A DNA stretch of 64,000 nt from Phymatolithon calcareum (lineage: Eukaryota > Rhodophyta > Florideophyceae > Hapalidiales). This document shows positions 40,265 to 51,497 of the stretch, piece by piece. Position 1 is the first letter of the stretch. Each line of letters starts with the position of its first letter. The notes under the pieces were generated by a model. That model did no database searches. It was not told the DNA's origin and saw only the letters and a program-made list of their open reading frames with translations. The stretch spans positions 1,860,001 through 1,924,000 of the forward strand of contig OZ345354.1 in NCBI GenBank assembly GCA_977006965.1, given 5' to 3'. The position numbers were made by a program, and so were the translations under genes.

Positions 40265-42077
40265 GTGGCGGCTTTTATTGCGATATTCTAGCGTCTATTC
40301 CACCGTACTGTACTCAACGAAATGACATTTTTGTAGTGTTATAAATTCAAACCTAGTTTACTGGAGCGTCAACATGAGATCTACATGTAACATCTAGTCC
40401 TTTTCTGGTCCTACTCTCTGACAACTAATCACTAGATCACGGCTCAACTACCTCACTAGAAGCTCACACAACACTAGAGCTAGTGTCGTTCGCGCACATT
40501 TAGGACAGAGCATAGATAAGGCTGGCACAAAATGAAAACAAGCTTGAATTATGCAAAACACAATTTTGATGCCAGACACGGTGAGAGTGGCTCTTGTTTA
40601 GTGGTAGACGACCTGCAGTTTTGTTGACTTTAGTGAGCTATTTCTTGATAAAAAAGCCACATTATTTTGGATAATAACAGAGAGAAATGACCCATTCTGC
40701 ACCTTTGCGCTGCGGTGCACACTAACGCTACCGCAGTCAAATGCTTTGCAGAGTGTTCAATAATAAATGAAGGCTCAGTGACGCAACGAAGGCGAACCTA
40801 GAGGATGGAAAAGTACTTGAGATAAAAACGGGGCCTTTCAAAATGCGCTCGTCTACTTTTTTTCTCATGGAGTGGACTGCTGTCGACAACCTGGAGTATA
40901 AAAAGATAACCAATCTGTCCATATATGGTTGCTTGCTCTGATCACGAGAAGTGCATAGAGCATTTTAGGCCATAATCTAGATAGTAGCAGTTTCCCGTTT
41001 CCAAAGTGTACCCTACTTATATGTACGCAGTTGTCGCAGAATGGGGACTGATGAGAACAAAAACACGCACTCGTGCTGTCCCGATCAACTGTAAAAACTC
41101 GTGCGTCTGCGCACAACTTTCAGCCCACCGAAAAGATGTACAGCTGGACCACAATTTCGCATGCTAATTGCTTCCATAGCTCTGCCTAAAGCGAATATGT
41201 ATCCATTTACTAGTCTGGGAATCAATGATCAGGAATTCTTGAGGAGCAATTCGCCTTCAAAATGTCGACATTTCTGGCCAGGTCCCAATGGGGAAAATGC
41301 TGTGAAGAAAGCGTCATCCGCTTTGTCATGCATTTACATCTTCGGGATCTAAAAACAGCTGGGGAAGAGCTTCGAGCTCTCTTGCCTCTCTGGGATGCAA
41401 TTTTATATTGCGAGGACATCTGCCATCTCTTGAGCAAAGGTTACTTCCGTCCTTGAGTACGCAGAGTTTGGCGCACTGTCAGGGCCGGAATCAAACTCGT
41501 ACGAATCCTACTCAAAACGTGGCCAGGACTTTTTCCTTCAGTCACGAGAAAATACCACGGAAGGAAGATAGCGTCAGAGCAGGAGCCATTTTTTAGAATA
41601 GCCACTCTTTTTCGAACATGCAATCGGGAAGAGGCATATGCTGTTCGACGTACACCTGTGTCCAATTCAAACTCGTGCTGGCAAGTGCCGTGGCTTTGAT
41701 GATTCCTGTTTTCAATTTTTGAAATTGCTTCATGTCTGCCATCTCTCTTGCCGCTGAACACCGTTTTGAAATTGCTACCTGACTGCCTGCTCTTTTTACT
41801 GAAGAGCGCAACCGGATAAATGAAGTTCATGATTCAAAAGATATTTTTTCTACGGCTGCCTCTTCTACGATACGCAATGAAAATTCTACGTTTAGACGGA
41901 CGCGACAGAGTATACGACAGAAGCCAACAATAAGCCTTCAGCAGCTGACAAGCGTACATGGCTCTGAAACCACGAAACTACTTCTGTCAGAAGAAATCTC
42001 TGCTGAGCTGTGCTGCGTTTCAAAGAAGGTGACCATCCTTACATGGTTTAGAAGAAGCACAGTGCGAAGCGATCAAA
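40265..42077. other. Long intergenic region
   Basis: No supported gene. Open frames of 60-130 codons occur on both strands (for example minus 41441-41830), but none shows recognisable domains. The last 200 bp is the likely promoter of the 975-aa gene. Confidence 0.5.
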
Positions 42078-45005
42078 ATGCCGAGAAAAGCTGTCGTTTC
42101 GAAGTCCGAGCAAGCTGTGCGTGTCAGAGCTTCCTCCAGGGACAGAAAGACATATGCTGAGGCATCCAGGACAGAACCGGAAGGGCACAAGTCCGAAACG
42201 GTGTCAAGTCTGAGACCCAAGCGGAAAGTTTATGAGAAGCAGATACACTGCCTCTCCGGTGGCAAAGGGTCGAGAGCTCCGACAGGGAAAAAATTGTTGG
42301 ATGATACTGAAGCGTCGAAGAATCCCGGCAAGTCGAGCGTTCGAACCGCGTCCAAAGTCAAGAATGTTGTTCTAGTAGAGCCGAAATCTTCTAATCGTAA
42401 ATCCAAGGTTGAGAAAAGGCCAATCGATAGAACAAGAGTCCGTAAGGAACGCAGAGCACTGAGGTCTAAAGATGTTTCGGATGTCGAGAACGCGGTGTGT
42501 CAGAAACGAAACGCTGGGAAGAAACCTATACTGCGCTCCAGAGAAGAATCAAGACCTGAGAAGAAAGTGAAAACGGCAATACCATCCTCCTCAGCGAGAG
42601 ATGCATTGCGCTTCAAAAATGACTCGAGAAGCAAAAAGATATCAAAGAGACGCAAGAAAAGAGTGCCAAAGTCAAAGGAAGCCACAAGTCCAGAACGTTT
42701 GCGAGCTTTACCAACAGCAGATGATTTTTGGGGCCTTTCTGAGTCAATTCTCGATGTTCATAATCCGGATGAGCAGGTCGCTCCCAGCAATATGTTGGGG
42801 TCTTTTGACCCGCTCCAGCCGAATACAGAGCCACTTGGTGATGTCCAACCCGAAGATATCGATCGCGCGCTAGCGACCGACGAATTCTTTCTTCGCGATC
42901 AACATATCAATGACTCCTTATTTCCGGCCGGGAGCCCGACGCAACAACAACTCAATGGCACGCAGGATCTAAATGCAGGAGCACTATCCACGTTGGACTT
43001 TAATATAATGTCGGGGAGTCCTCTTGTCGGTGGGCGAAGTCGAATCGGTTCAAGATCAGGAGCTAATCCAAGGGGACCTCCCAAAATTGTGCTGTGGGTA
43101 GGCGTTTTTGTGAGCAGCGAAGATCAGTATATCGCATTGTTGGATGTGTTCAATGGTCTTCACTTCAACATTATTCTTGAAGCGGAAAACGGTGGAGGAG
43201 ATGCACAGCGCTTTGAGTTCACGAAGCACAAGTTTGGAAAGTGTCGACTTGTTCAAATTTCGAATCGATTGGCGAACGCGTTCAACGTTGTTCGTGTCGG
43301 AAGATTCTTTCCGATTGACGTTCCGGTGCACCAATCTGCAACAAGAGATACTGTGTACAACTGCTCGCTATCATTTCCACCGAACGACGTGACTCCAACA
43401 AACCAGACCGGACTTTTGTTTCCTAGCAATATGAGATTTTGTACTCGTGTCGTCAAGACCTTCTCTGGAACTGAGGACAAAACACCTCTAACATTCCAAC
43501 CTTTTTTCCCCGGTGATTACTTCTACCACTTATCTGCGACCAGAAAGGTTCACAATATCTGCTCCTTTATCATGAAGGGTCCAGACATTTGGTTTCCAAG
43601 GTCTTTCGGACAGGAACCAGCTGAAAAGCTAACAGGCGTTGGTAACAATCTGTTGCAGTACCGCCTAGAAAACGATCAGTTGCTGCAAATCTGCAAGAGG
43701 ACAATGGATCCAATGGTTCCATTTCTACGTCATTTGCGCCCAAATTTTCGCGAAAATACGAATGAAAAGGGACAGTTTGTTGACGGCGGAAGGCCGAAAA
43801 GAGATGACAACCTCGACTTGCTGACATCACGACGATCTTGCCTGGAACTATTGCGAGTCCAAAACGAACTTATGGATGTGCCCAAGCCGCGACGAGCATA
43901 CGTTATTGTACACGGCGACCGCTTTCCGCCTTTCCTAGTGTTGAAGCGACAGGAAGTCGGTGACATGCTAAATGTCAAACCGACATGGCTATCTACACAT
44001 TTGAGAGAATGTGGTATGCCAAACTGGGCTGGTAGTTCGTTCTTGACGAAAGCTGGGAATTTGCGAGGCATGTTGATACGTCTCCATGTCGCTGCGGAGT
44101 TCATTGTATCCGTAATAGCCGCAAATTTGGACAGGGATCAGCCTGTGGTGTTCCCGAACAAAAGTTTGTATCGAATCAGGCGTATTCGAAGGAAAATACG
44201 CGCCTACCGAAGAGATCGCCGCCAATTTATCGGCCAATACGACCCAACTGTGCCTGTTGATAGTGGTGACAGTATGGACGCTATTCCAAACGATGGACTT
44301 GAAGACTATCTCGATGAAGCTGGAGAAAATGTGCTTAATCCAGGAAGTGACAATGAGTTCGAGCATCCGAATGGGGTGTCAACAAGAGATACAAGCTTAA
44401 TCAATACCAGAGAAACGTACTTTAACGAAGAATTTCTGAATCCGTGGAATGATTTGCCGCAGCGGGACCAAGATTTCATGTTGGACCCCATGTGGGAAGC
44501 TGTGATGCCGTGGACGAACCAGCCTCTTGATGAGAATCAGCCGGAAATACCACAGGGAGACAACTGGTTTCCAATGGAACAGAGTACCCCGCGTGGAGAC
44601 TTGCATGAGCTGCCAAACGCCCGTTCAGCTGGGCAGGAAGTGACCAATGTGCACTCAGTTCTCCAGTCCTTCAATCAGTACGACTCTGAAACAGGCGATT
44701 CTGCGACTGAAGGGCTGCGTGCACCGGTTAATAGTGCGACACGAGTTATACCGATTGAGGAAAATCACGGTAATTTTGTTTTGGGCGGAGAACGACGCCA
44801 TGCCAAATTCGTGCACAGGCGAGGGAGAGGAATCGCGTATAGAATGGGACGTGCACAAAAGAGAAAGTACGACACGCCTGTACCATTCAAGAGCGCTGAT
44901 CGGCTTGCCAGAAGAATTCGAGTGGACCTCTTTGAGGTTTACGGAAATAGCATTACTATTCCACCGGTAGTCGTCAAGTACGAGGACTACAACCAAGCTG
45001 GCTAG
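42078..45005 (+). CDS. 975-aa nuclear protein with RWP-RK-like motif
   Basis: Intronless, ATG in good context (AAAATGCC). Residues 1-220 are basic and disordered with bipartite nuclear-localisation-like clusters (SKKISKRRKKRVPKSKE). Residues about 335-480 form an unrecognised mixed domain (PKIVLWVGVFVSSEDQYIAL; FPIDVPVHQ). At about 620-660 the text KRQEVGDMLNVKPTWLSTHL-RECGMPNW follows the RWP-RK layout (AAkeLgvs.t.LKkrCReyGIpRWP) but the RWPxRK core is replaced by NWAGSS. RWP-RK proteins are transcription factors of plants, algae and amoebae, involved in nitrogen response and gametogenesis. A basic stretch (RIRRIRRKIRAYRRDRRQF) follows, then an acidic, Gln/Asn-rich activation-like tail. Assignment is by eye. 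Confidence 0.55.
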   Translation: MPRKAVVSKSEQAVRVRASSRDRKTYAEASRTEPEGHKSETVSSLRPKRKVYEKQIHCLSGGKGSRAPTGKKLLDDTEASKNPGKSSVRTASKVKNVVLVEPKSSNRKSKVEKRPIDRTRVRKERRALRSKDVSDVENAVCQKRNAGKKPILRSREESRPEKKVKTAIPSSSARDALRFKNDSRSKKISKRRKKRVPKSKEATSPERLRALPTADDFWGLSESILDVHNPDEQVAPSNMLGSFDPLQPNTEPLGDVQPEDIDRALATDEFFLRDQHINDSLFPAGSPTQQQLNGTQDLNAGALSTLDFNIMSGSPLVGGRSRIGSRSGANPRGPPKIVLWVGVFVSSEDQYIALLDVFNGLHFNIILEAENGGGDAQRFEFTKHKFGKCRLVQISNRLANAFNVVRVGRFFPIDVPVHQSATRDTVYNCSLSFPPNDVTPTNQTGLLFPSNMRFCTRVVKTFSGTEDKTPLTFQPFFPGDYFYHLSATRKVHNICSFIMKGPDIWFPRSFGQEPAEKLTGVGNNLLQYRLENDQLLQICKRTMDPMVPFLRHLRPNFRENTNEKGQFVDGGRPKRDDNLDLLTSRRSCLELLRVQNELMDVPKPRRAYVIVHGDRFPPFLVLKRQEVGDMLNVKPTWLSTHLRECGMPNWAGSSFLTKAGNLRGMLIRLHVAAEFIVSVIAANLDRDQPVVFPNKSLYRIRRIRRKIRAYRRDRRQFIGQYDPTVPVDSGDSMDAIPNDGLEDYLDEAGENVLNPGSDNEFEHPNGVSTRDTSLINTRETYFNEEFLNPWNDLPQRDQDFMLDPMWEAVMPWTNQPLDENQPEIPQGDNWFPMEQSTPRGDLHELPNARSAGQEVTNVHSVLQSFNQYDSETGDSATEGLRAPVNSATRVIPIEENHGNFVLGGERRHAKFVHRRGRGIAYRMGRAQKRKYDTPVPFKSADRLARRIRVDLFEVYGNSITIPPVVVKYEDYNQAG

Positions 45006-45428
45006 GAATGTAATTAATATTGAAGGATTCTCTTGCACTGCTAGTTTTACGAAGCGTAGAACTAACATCTGCATCACCCAACATGTCGCTAGGGGTAGTC
45101 CTCAGTAAAGCAATTGACATCAGGCTCGAGGTGATGCAATTCTTATTCTTTTCAATTCCACTGAAAGCATTCCTCGAAGAGCGACCACCCCAGCACAATG
45201 ATCTCTCCCGTCAACAAGTATTTTCCATCCTTCCCGACAACTTGGCTTTAATCAAGGAAGCCCTCATGTACCACAAGCATCCTTTGCCTTTTTCTTCTTA
45301 TTTTACTGCTCTCTTAGAATCTCGCCCTCCCCACACTTGCCTGTCGGAAACGGGGACACGTCGCGCTGGGATGCTCTCCTCGATTGACATCGAGGGTTCG
45401 TAAGGTGCTCTACCAACCCGCTAAAGCA
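45006..45428. other. Intergenic region between convergent genes
   Basis: No recognised gene. A plus-strand frame of 127 codons (45020-45403) lacks an ATG at its start and shows no family. Confidence 0.45.
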
Positions 45429-46412
45429 TCAATGAGCTTCCTGCTTCGTTTTCTTTGGCATTAAATATCGAACACCTATACAAAAGAAGATTACTGAGCA
45501 CAACACTCTTAAAGTGTTCTCAGGTAGAAAAAGTGCGAGTTCCGAACCTGAAGAAGCCCCAATCACGGCGCCCAGCACAAGACCCGGAAGCAGGTCGAAC
45601 CTAACGTGATTCAATTTTGCATGCGACACTGACGCGAAAATGGTGGGAAAGAGCATGGCCAAAAGTGCGGTTCCCTGTGCAACCTTTTGCGAGAAACCTG
45701 CAAGAAGCACAAGAGCTGGCACATTGATTGTACCACCCCCAATCCCTAACAATCCACTCAAAAAACCGGTACAGAGCCCAATGACTCCAAGTAGCACATT
45801 TTGTAGTGCAAGAGGCAGTGTAGCGTGATTCACAGATGCCAACACATAAGGTAGTGTCGGAATTAGTACAGAAACGACCAGGAGAAACATACCGAAGTAT
45901 CGCTTCAGCGCCTTCGCATTCACTCGAGCAGAACTTCGCGCTCCAAACGGTGCTGTGAAAATCGCACCAGACGCTAGCATAACAGCTGCAAACAGGCGCA
46001 GCTTTGAGGCTCTTGCGTAGCGAAACGCAGACATTGCAGCGGTTACTGTTATGACGCATAGACTTGTGCCATGCGCTGCATGCTGTGAAAGACCGAGTAG
46101 GATTAATAATGGAGTCACTACTACCCCACCTCCCGCCCCAATTAAAGCACCGACTGTGGAACCGGCAGTACCGATGCACAGTGAGATGGCAAACGTCTTG
46201 GCGAGGTCGAAATTGCTTCGCATGGGAACACGGGACGCAGGTGGATTGTCCCCAATTGTTTTCTCAGTACTTGAAGATGCGAATGGTACTATTGTTCGAA
46301 ATGCACGTTTCGCGCTGCATAGCTTGCCGGGATGGTGCTTGGTCACGCATATTGGCGCTGACAAGCCTAGAAAACCGCAGCAAGATGGAGACAGAGCAGC
46401 TTGAAAAGCCAT
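45429..46412 (-). CDS. TauE/SafE-family anion transporter, probably plastid
   Basis: A 327-aa membrane protein of the sulfite exporter TauE/SafE (DUF81) family. Family members export sulfite or organosulfur anions, but the substrate here is unknown. The two-fold repeat is clear: the first half has AGSTVGALIGAGGGVVVTPL and LGLSQHAAHGTSL, the second LSGLLGIGGGTINVPALVLL with FSQKVAQGTALLAM. About eight hydrophobic segments are visible, ending in the basic tail MPKKTKQEAH. The N-terminal 70 residues are Ser/Ala/Arg-rich (ending FRTIVPFASSS), consistent with a plastid transit peptide. ATG at 46412. It is divergent from TypA, with about 340 bp between starts. Confidence 0.88.
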   Translation of the reverse strand: MAFQAALSPSCCGFLGLSAPICVTKHHPGKLCSAKRAFRTIVPFASSSTEKTIGDNPPASRVPMRSNFDLAKTFAISLCIGTAGSTVGALIGAGGGVVVTPLLILLGLSQHAAHGTSLCVITVTAAMSAFRYARASKLRLFAAVMLASGAIFTAPFGARSSARVNAKALKRYFGMFLLVVSVLIPTLPYVLASVNHATLPLALQNVLLGVIGLCTGFLSGLLGIGGGTINVPALVLLAGFSQKVAQGTALLAMLFPTIFASVSHAKLNHVRFDLLPGLVLGAVIGASSGSELALFLPENTLRVLCSVIFFCIGVRYLMPKKTKQEAH

Positions 46413-46754
46413 TCCAATCACGCTTTTTCTGACACCATGCAACCTTGAGATCTCTAAAAACCGGCGGTGCCTCCAAAGCGCAAGATGCCGCCCAGTGAAT
46501 TTCGAGAAAACTCAATTGACTCCATCAACCTCCGACTGGGGAGCAGAGATCAAGGAGCACGACAAGGCGTATCATAGCTGTAATGATTTCAGTGCTTTGT
46601 GCTCACGGAGATGGTTGACATGGAAACGAAGTCAACGGCGACGACCAGATCTGGTCTGTGTGTGTTCTGCCCAACGAATCAGCAAACCCTGCGACAGAAG
46701 GTATCAATTGCGCTGGAAAGCGCATTTTGAGCGCAAGCGCAGCTTTGCGAAGGC

Positions 46755-48877
46755 ATGCAGGTCGCGCGACACGGCGTCAGGCGCGCTCGATTCCTTGCAC
46801 GATGTTTATCGCAGAGTGCCGTGGAGTTGGTGCAGCCGTCGGTTCGGTCGCCGTTGTTAATCCGAAACGCTGCTATCATCGCTCACGTTGACGTACGTGA
46901 TTAATTTCTCCACTTCGATTCTTGTTCGTGCGTGAAACACGCGCTCACCACTGCCCCGTCACTGCGCGAATTGCTTTCGACAGCACGGAAAGTCAACACT
47001 TTGTGACAAGATCCTGCGCGAATGCGCCGTCAGCGTTTCCGAGGACAGAGTTATGGACTCTGGAAGTCTTGAACGCGAGCGCGGTATCACCATTACGTCG
47101 AAGGTCACCACGGTGGAGCACGGTGAGACCCTGATAAACGTTGTAGATTCTCCTGGCCATAGCGAGTAAGTCACCCTCCCTTTCCCTCATGAAGCAAACG
47201 CCAATTTTTCTCCTGCGAAACTCTTCTGACGTAAGACGAAACAGCTTTGGTGGGGAGGTGGAGCGTATTCTTGGGATGGTTGACGGCGCAGTACTTCTCG
47301 TCGACGCGACAGAAGGTCCAATGGCGCAAACAAAATTCGTTCTTAGCAAGGCTCTGCAACGAGGATTGCGTCCAATCGTCGTATTGAACAAGATCGACCG
47401 CGATACAGCGCGCCCTGACGAAGTTGAAAACGAGGTTTTTGATCTGTTTGCCTCTCTCGATGCTTCCGACGAGCAGCTCGATTTCACTACCCTCTACGCC
47501 TCTGCACGCGATGGATGGGCGTCGAAAAGTTTGGAAGCGACACCAGGGAAGAGCATGACCCCACTGCTAGACGCGCTAGTGAAACTCGTCCCCCCGCCGC
47601 CAGTCACGCTGGGTGAGCCGTTCTCGTTTGTGGTGACGATGCTTGGACGGGATCCGTTCCTCGGGCGCCTCGTGACTGGGCGCGTATTCTCGGGCCTTGC
47701 ACGCAACGGCGACACCGTGCACGTCGTGAGCAGGGATGGAGTTCGGCGACAAAATGCGCGCATCACGAAAGTCATGGCTTCGCGCGGACTTCAACGTCAG
47801 GAAATTGAGTTTGCAGGTGCAGGCGATATCGTCTCACTCGCCGGCATCAGTGATGTCGCAGTTGGTGACACCATTGCATTTCCCGGCCCCGAAGTGAGCG
47901 CGGCGGACTGCAACAACATAGCTGCAGCGAGTATTTCTCCTCTGTGGGCGCCCGCTATCGATCCACCTACGGTGTCCATCAACTTCACTGTGAATGATTC
48001 ACCGCTGGCGGGGAGGGATGGCGAGGTGCTGACGACGCAGAAACTCGCGGAATGGCTCCACTCGGAAGCGGAAAATAATGTGTCCATTTCTGTGGAGGAC
48101 GTCGCGTCTTCAGAGGGACTTGAGGTTAAAGGTCGAGGAGAATTACAACTTGGAATTCTTATTGAAACACTGCGGCGCGAGGGGTCCGAGCTTGCTATAT
48201 CGCCTCCGCGCGTGCTGACGAAGCTTGGTGACGACGGAACTATTCTTGAACCTATCGAGGAATTACAGGTCGAGGTCGATGATGAGCATTCGGGAGCAAT
48301 CATTGAGAAACTTTCTGCACGACAAGCGAACCTTCTCGAGATGAAGCCTGCTCCTGGAGGACGGACCCGAATTTCATTTCTTTGTCCATCGCGCGGGCTC
48401 CTCGGATATCGACCGATTTTTACGCAGGATACCCGCGGAACCGGGGTGATGAACCGCATTTTTGCAGAGTGGGCACCGGCAAAGTCATCGAATTTAAGCA
48501 ATACATCGTCGCGAAAGGGCGTGCTGGTATCCATGGCGACGGGCCCCACAGCTGCACATGCGCTAGCGGCACTGGAAGCGCGTGGATCGCTTTTCATCGG
48601 ACCGCGGGAAGATGTATACACCGGGATGATCATCGGGGAATGTTCAAGAGACATGGATATAGATGTGAATCCCGTTAAAGGAAAACAACTTACCAATATC
48701 CGAACGCAGTCAAAGGATGAAACGATTCGTCTATCACCACCGAAGCGATTCTTGCTCGAGAGTGCTATCAGTTATGTGACGTCAGAGGAACTTATCGAGG
48801 TGACTCCGAATCATGTGCGAATGCGAAAACGAATTTTGGACCCGAATATGCGCGCCCGGAAGGCGAAGAAGACGTGA
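46755..48877 (+). CDS. typA: Organellar translational GTPase BipA/TypA
   Basis: Ribosome-associated GTPase related to EF-G. Exons are 46755-46892, 46984-47165 and 47245-48877; introns of 91 and 79 nt (GTACGTG...CGACAG; GTAAGTC...AACAG) join in matching phases to give 650 aa. The first intron splits G1 (IIAHVD | HGKSTLCDKIL) and the second splits G3 (DSPGHSD | FGGEVERIL). G2 reads LERERGITITSK; G4 is VVLNKID; G5 lies near YASARDG. The C-terminal half has the BipA hallmark VKGRGELQLGILIETLRREG and the LGYRPIFTQDTRGTGVMNRI block. Residues 1-35 are Arg-rich with one acidic residue (MQVARHGVRRARFLARCL), a mitochondrial-type presequence; a plastid location is possible. Confidence 0.93.
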
Positions 48878-49044
48878 GAGAAACAGATAAGAAAAGTATG
48901 CATGAAAAGGAGGCTTGCGAGTGCCCACCGCAAATTTTGACTAGAAGTAAACTATGTAAATTTTGCGCTTAGAACAAAAACACAAACTCAAGGCTGTGCG
49001 TAGGAACACGAACGAGACATCGCCACCCCCTTTCCACTAGCATG

Positions 49045-49506
49045 CTATTGCTCCATAGCATCAAGCTCGCGCCGAGCGCCATCCGCAGCTGCGCGCAGGG
49101 CCTGATAATCGCGCCCGGCGTCGCGCTCGTCCAGAATGAGCTTGCGTGCGAATTCCGCAGCAGACTGCTGACAGGACCGGATTGTGCCGCCCACATGCAC
49201 AACGCGAAAGCGGACAGTGACGGTTTCTGGAAGCCCTTCCATTTTAGTGATGAGTGTGGCGGATGCCCACACTGAGCGAAAGTGATCCCGAGATGCTCGA
49301 ATGAGGGCCAGTCCGAGAATTGGCGACCAGTACTTTACCGCAAGAGCTGGCTGTGCATGTCCAAGGCCCACATCGCCGAAATTGGCCAGCAGTGACTCAC
49401 GCACTGTGGATAGGATCGCCCGACTGGACACGCGCTGCAGTAATTGCTTATCGTAGGCGTCGTGTTCGACCGCGCATAGCAGGTATCGGTTCTTGAAGCG
49501 GACCAT
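49045..49506 (-). CDS. POP5: RNase P/MRP protein subunit POP5
   Basis: A 153-aa homologue of the Pop5/Rpp14/Rnp2 family, a core protein of RNase P (tRNA 5' processing) and RNase MRP (rRNA processing). The start MVRFKNRYLLCAVEH is the canonical Pop5 beginning and fixes the ATG at 49506. Further marks are ESLLANFGDVGLGHAQPALA, VKYWSPILGLALIRASRDHF and the conserved RVVHVGGTIRSCQQSAAEFA. A short charged helical tail (REDALRA-type, ending RRELDAMEQ) follows. Length is normal for the family. No intron seen. Confidence 0.92.
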   Translation of the reverse strand: MVRFKNRYLLCAVEHDAYDKQLLQRVSSRAILSTVRESLLANFGDVGLGHAQPALAVKYWSPILGLALIRASRDHFRSVWASATLITKMEGLPETVTVRFRVVHVGGTIRSCQQSAAEFARKLILDERDAGRDYQALRAAADGARRELDAMEQ

Positions 49507-49569
49507 CGCTGATCGGTGCTTCAACTTATCCAACGCTTGATCACGGACTTTTCTTGACGGTGACTGTTA

Positions 49570-50077
49570 TCATATCTGCAATGGTCTGGTGGGTGAGGCT
49601 GCATAGGCCTCGTCTTGCGCTAGATTTACGCGTAGAGCTGGCGGACCTCCCGATTGCGACGCCCGTCTCCACAGCTCCTGGATTGAAAAACTAATCCTGG
49701 AAGAGGATGGCAGTGGTGCTCGAAAAATACGAGTGGCATATGACCATTGATCAAAGGGGAGCATGGAAGCTTCAAGAAAAAATTGGCCACCAAGGCAAAT
49801 CAACTGACATGCAGGCTGGCTTTCGTTAATTAAAGGGTCTTTTTGTTTTTGTTACTTCCTTCGAGATCGACATGAGTACAAGATTGCCTGCTAAACGTTG
49901 AACTGTCTGCGGCAGATGAATGCCGAGGCATACCGCAGCATATTGGACGTCATCTTCTCCAGGTCCTTGTGCCTCGGCGTATTTCTCATGACTCAGCAAG
50001 CAGCAATCCATCGCCAACGCGGTACACACGTGCGACACGAGCCGCGCTGAAGTTGCCAGCTGAGGTTGAGCATCCAT
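49570..50077 (-). CDS. Unrecognised 151-aa protein (two-exon model)
   Basis: Exons 50077-49857 and 49804-49570 join in phase 0 across a 52-nt GT-AG intron (GTAACA...GTCAG with a TTTAATTAAC branch-like site), restoring one 151-aa frame. It sits tightly between TIM17 and POP5 on the same strand. The first exon is helical (LVSHVCTALAMDCCLLSHEK; VQYAAVCLGIHLPQTVQRLA). The second reads LPFDQWSYATRIFRAPLP and ends DEAYAASPTRPLQI. I recognise no family. Support comes from the clean frame join and the position; coding status is not proven. Confidence 0.45.
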
Positions 50078-50120
50078 TCGAAAATGTTAATTTACATCGC
50101 TGTCCTCTACCTATGCCTGT

Positions 50121-50801
50121 TTAAACTTGAGAATCCGCCGTCGCCCACGCTCCACCACCCGCAAGTCCATCTGAAGCCAGTGCTTTTTCGCGTGTCGCCC
50201 GCTCCATCTCCTCGCGCATCCGCTGCATCTCTTCAGGGCTAGGAACCACGCTGCTATACCGCGTGATAGCGATACCAATACCCTCAATAAGCGCGAGCAA
50301 CAACCCGCTGACAACCGCGTTACGCCCGACGGCACGAGCGCCATGACGCACAGACAGAATGCCTCCGGCCATGGCACCAGATGCAATCGAATTCCAGGGA
50401 TCCTCTTTGCGTCGTATGCCCTGAAGACCGCAGTCAAACGACGAATATAGAAGTCCCCATATAGCAAAACTGCCACCGAGTGCAGGAGCTCGGATTTTCA
50501 CGGCGTCGATGGCACCGGCGAGACGAGCGCCGCGGGGTGAATTGCGCGCTCCTTTGAAAAACTGAAATATTGAACCCCCTACTGCTCCCATGGCAAATGC
50601 ACTTCCGGCGTCTGTGCATTCGCGGTGCAGAACGCATGTAAAAACGTGGGCAATAAGTCAGGGTATGGCGCTATGGGCAAACTACAGGAGCAAGAATGGA
50701 AATTGAAACATACCATCGACAATTCGGTGAGGACATGGCTCACGCTGGTGATCTACTTCCGCCCTTGTTGGTAGCGGAGGGTTACCTGCAGCATCGTTCA
50801 T
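50121..50801 (-). CDS. TIM17: Mitochondrial import channel subunit TIM17
   Basis: Membrane subunit of the TIM23 presequence translocase in the mitochondrial inner membrane. Exons 50801-50714 and 50611-50121 join in phase 1 across a 102-nt GT-AG intron (GTATGT...CACAG) to give 192 aa. The splice restores the diagnostic Tim17 N-terminus REPCPHRIVDDAGSAFAMGA. Then come VGGSIFQFFKGARNSPRG, GGSFAIWGLLYSSFDCGLQG, the RKEDPWNSIASGAMAGGIL family signature and a last membrane helix (GLLLALIEGIGIAITRYSSV). An acidic/charged tail follows. The frame continues upstream of the chosen ATG, so a longer N-terminus is possible. Confidence 0.93.
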
Positions 50802-51497
50802 GACGGCGCGCCGGTCAGTGCCGTCGTCGCGGACTGGGCGGTGCACAAAGCTCTCGATAGGATGACCGCCGTTGGCAATATTTCTTCGCAGCCTCTCTAT
50901 CATAATAGGCACTTGTTCATTTCTTGTTGGACGAGAATTAGTTCTGAAGGCCTCAGTCCACAGGGCCGTGTTTCTATAGAAACATAAGCAAATGTAAACC
51001 ATACATTTGTATAAGTGCCCATAAATTAAGAGCTTATTGGTTGTAGTATCATATATCATAGCTGTAGGGGAAACGCAGTGCACTCGGGATTAAGGATGGC
51101 TATGACCTACGAAAACATCATGCAAGATGCATCGATTACCTCAGTCTGCTCCATTTATGTAGTTCGATCAGCGAATCTGTCCATTTTTCGAAGAGCTCAC
51201 CTAAACTGAAGCAATTTCTGCGCTGATAGGAAAAAGCGACGCTCCCTGTAGTGGAGCCAAGTAGGCTTTGATTATCAGCAATCTTGCGGCTTGAAAGGAA
51301 ATTGTATTGTCGTCAGCAAAAAGAGAGAAAGGGGGCAACAGAAGATGCCATCGATTGTCAACAAACTTTTAAAAAATTAGCAGTCAATAGCCCCCCGATC
51401 TAAAGACGATAATCGTTCTTCCGAGGACTGGTCGTCGATTTCGGACTGGACGCTCTACCCCTAATATCAAAATTGTCTCCTCGACATATAGCTCCCC
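50802..51497. other. Intergenic region
   Basis: No gene recognised beyond a possible N-terminal extension of TIM17 toward 51083. AT-rich flanks presumably include the TIM17 promoter and the 3' region of the WD40 gene. Confidence 0.4.

Noticed and set aside
41441-41830. 129-codon minus-strand frame in the long intergenic region
   Set aside because: No conserved motif; overlapping frames on both strands look equally random.
47797-48696. 299-codon minus-strand frame
   Set aside because: Antisense shadow of the TypA gene.
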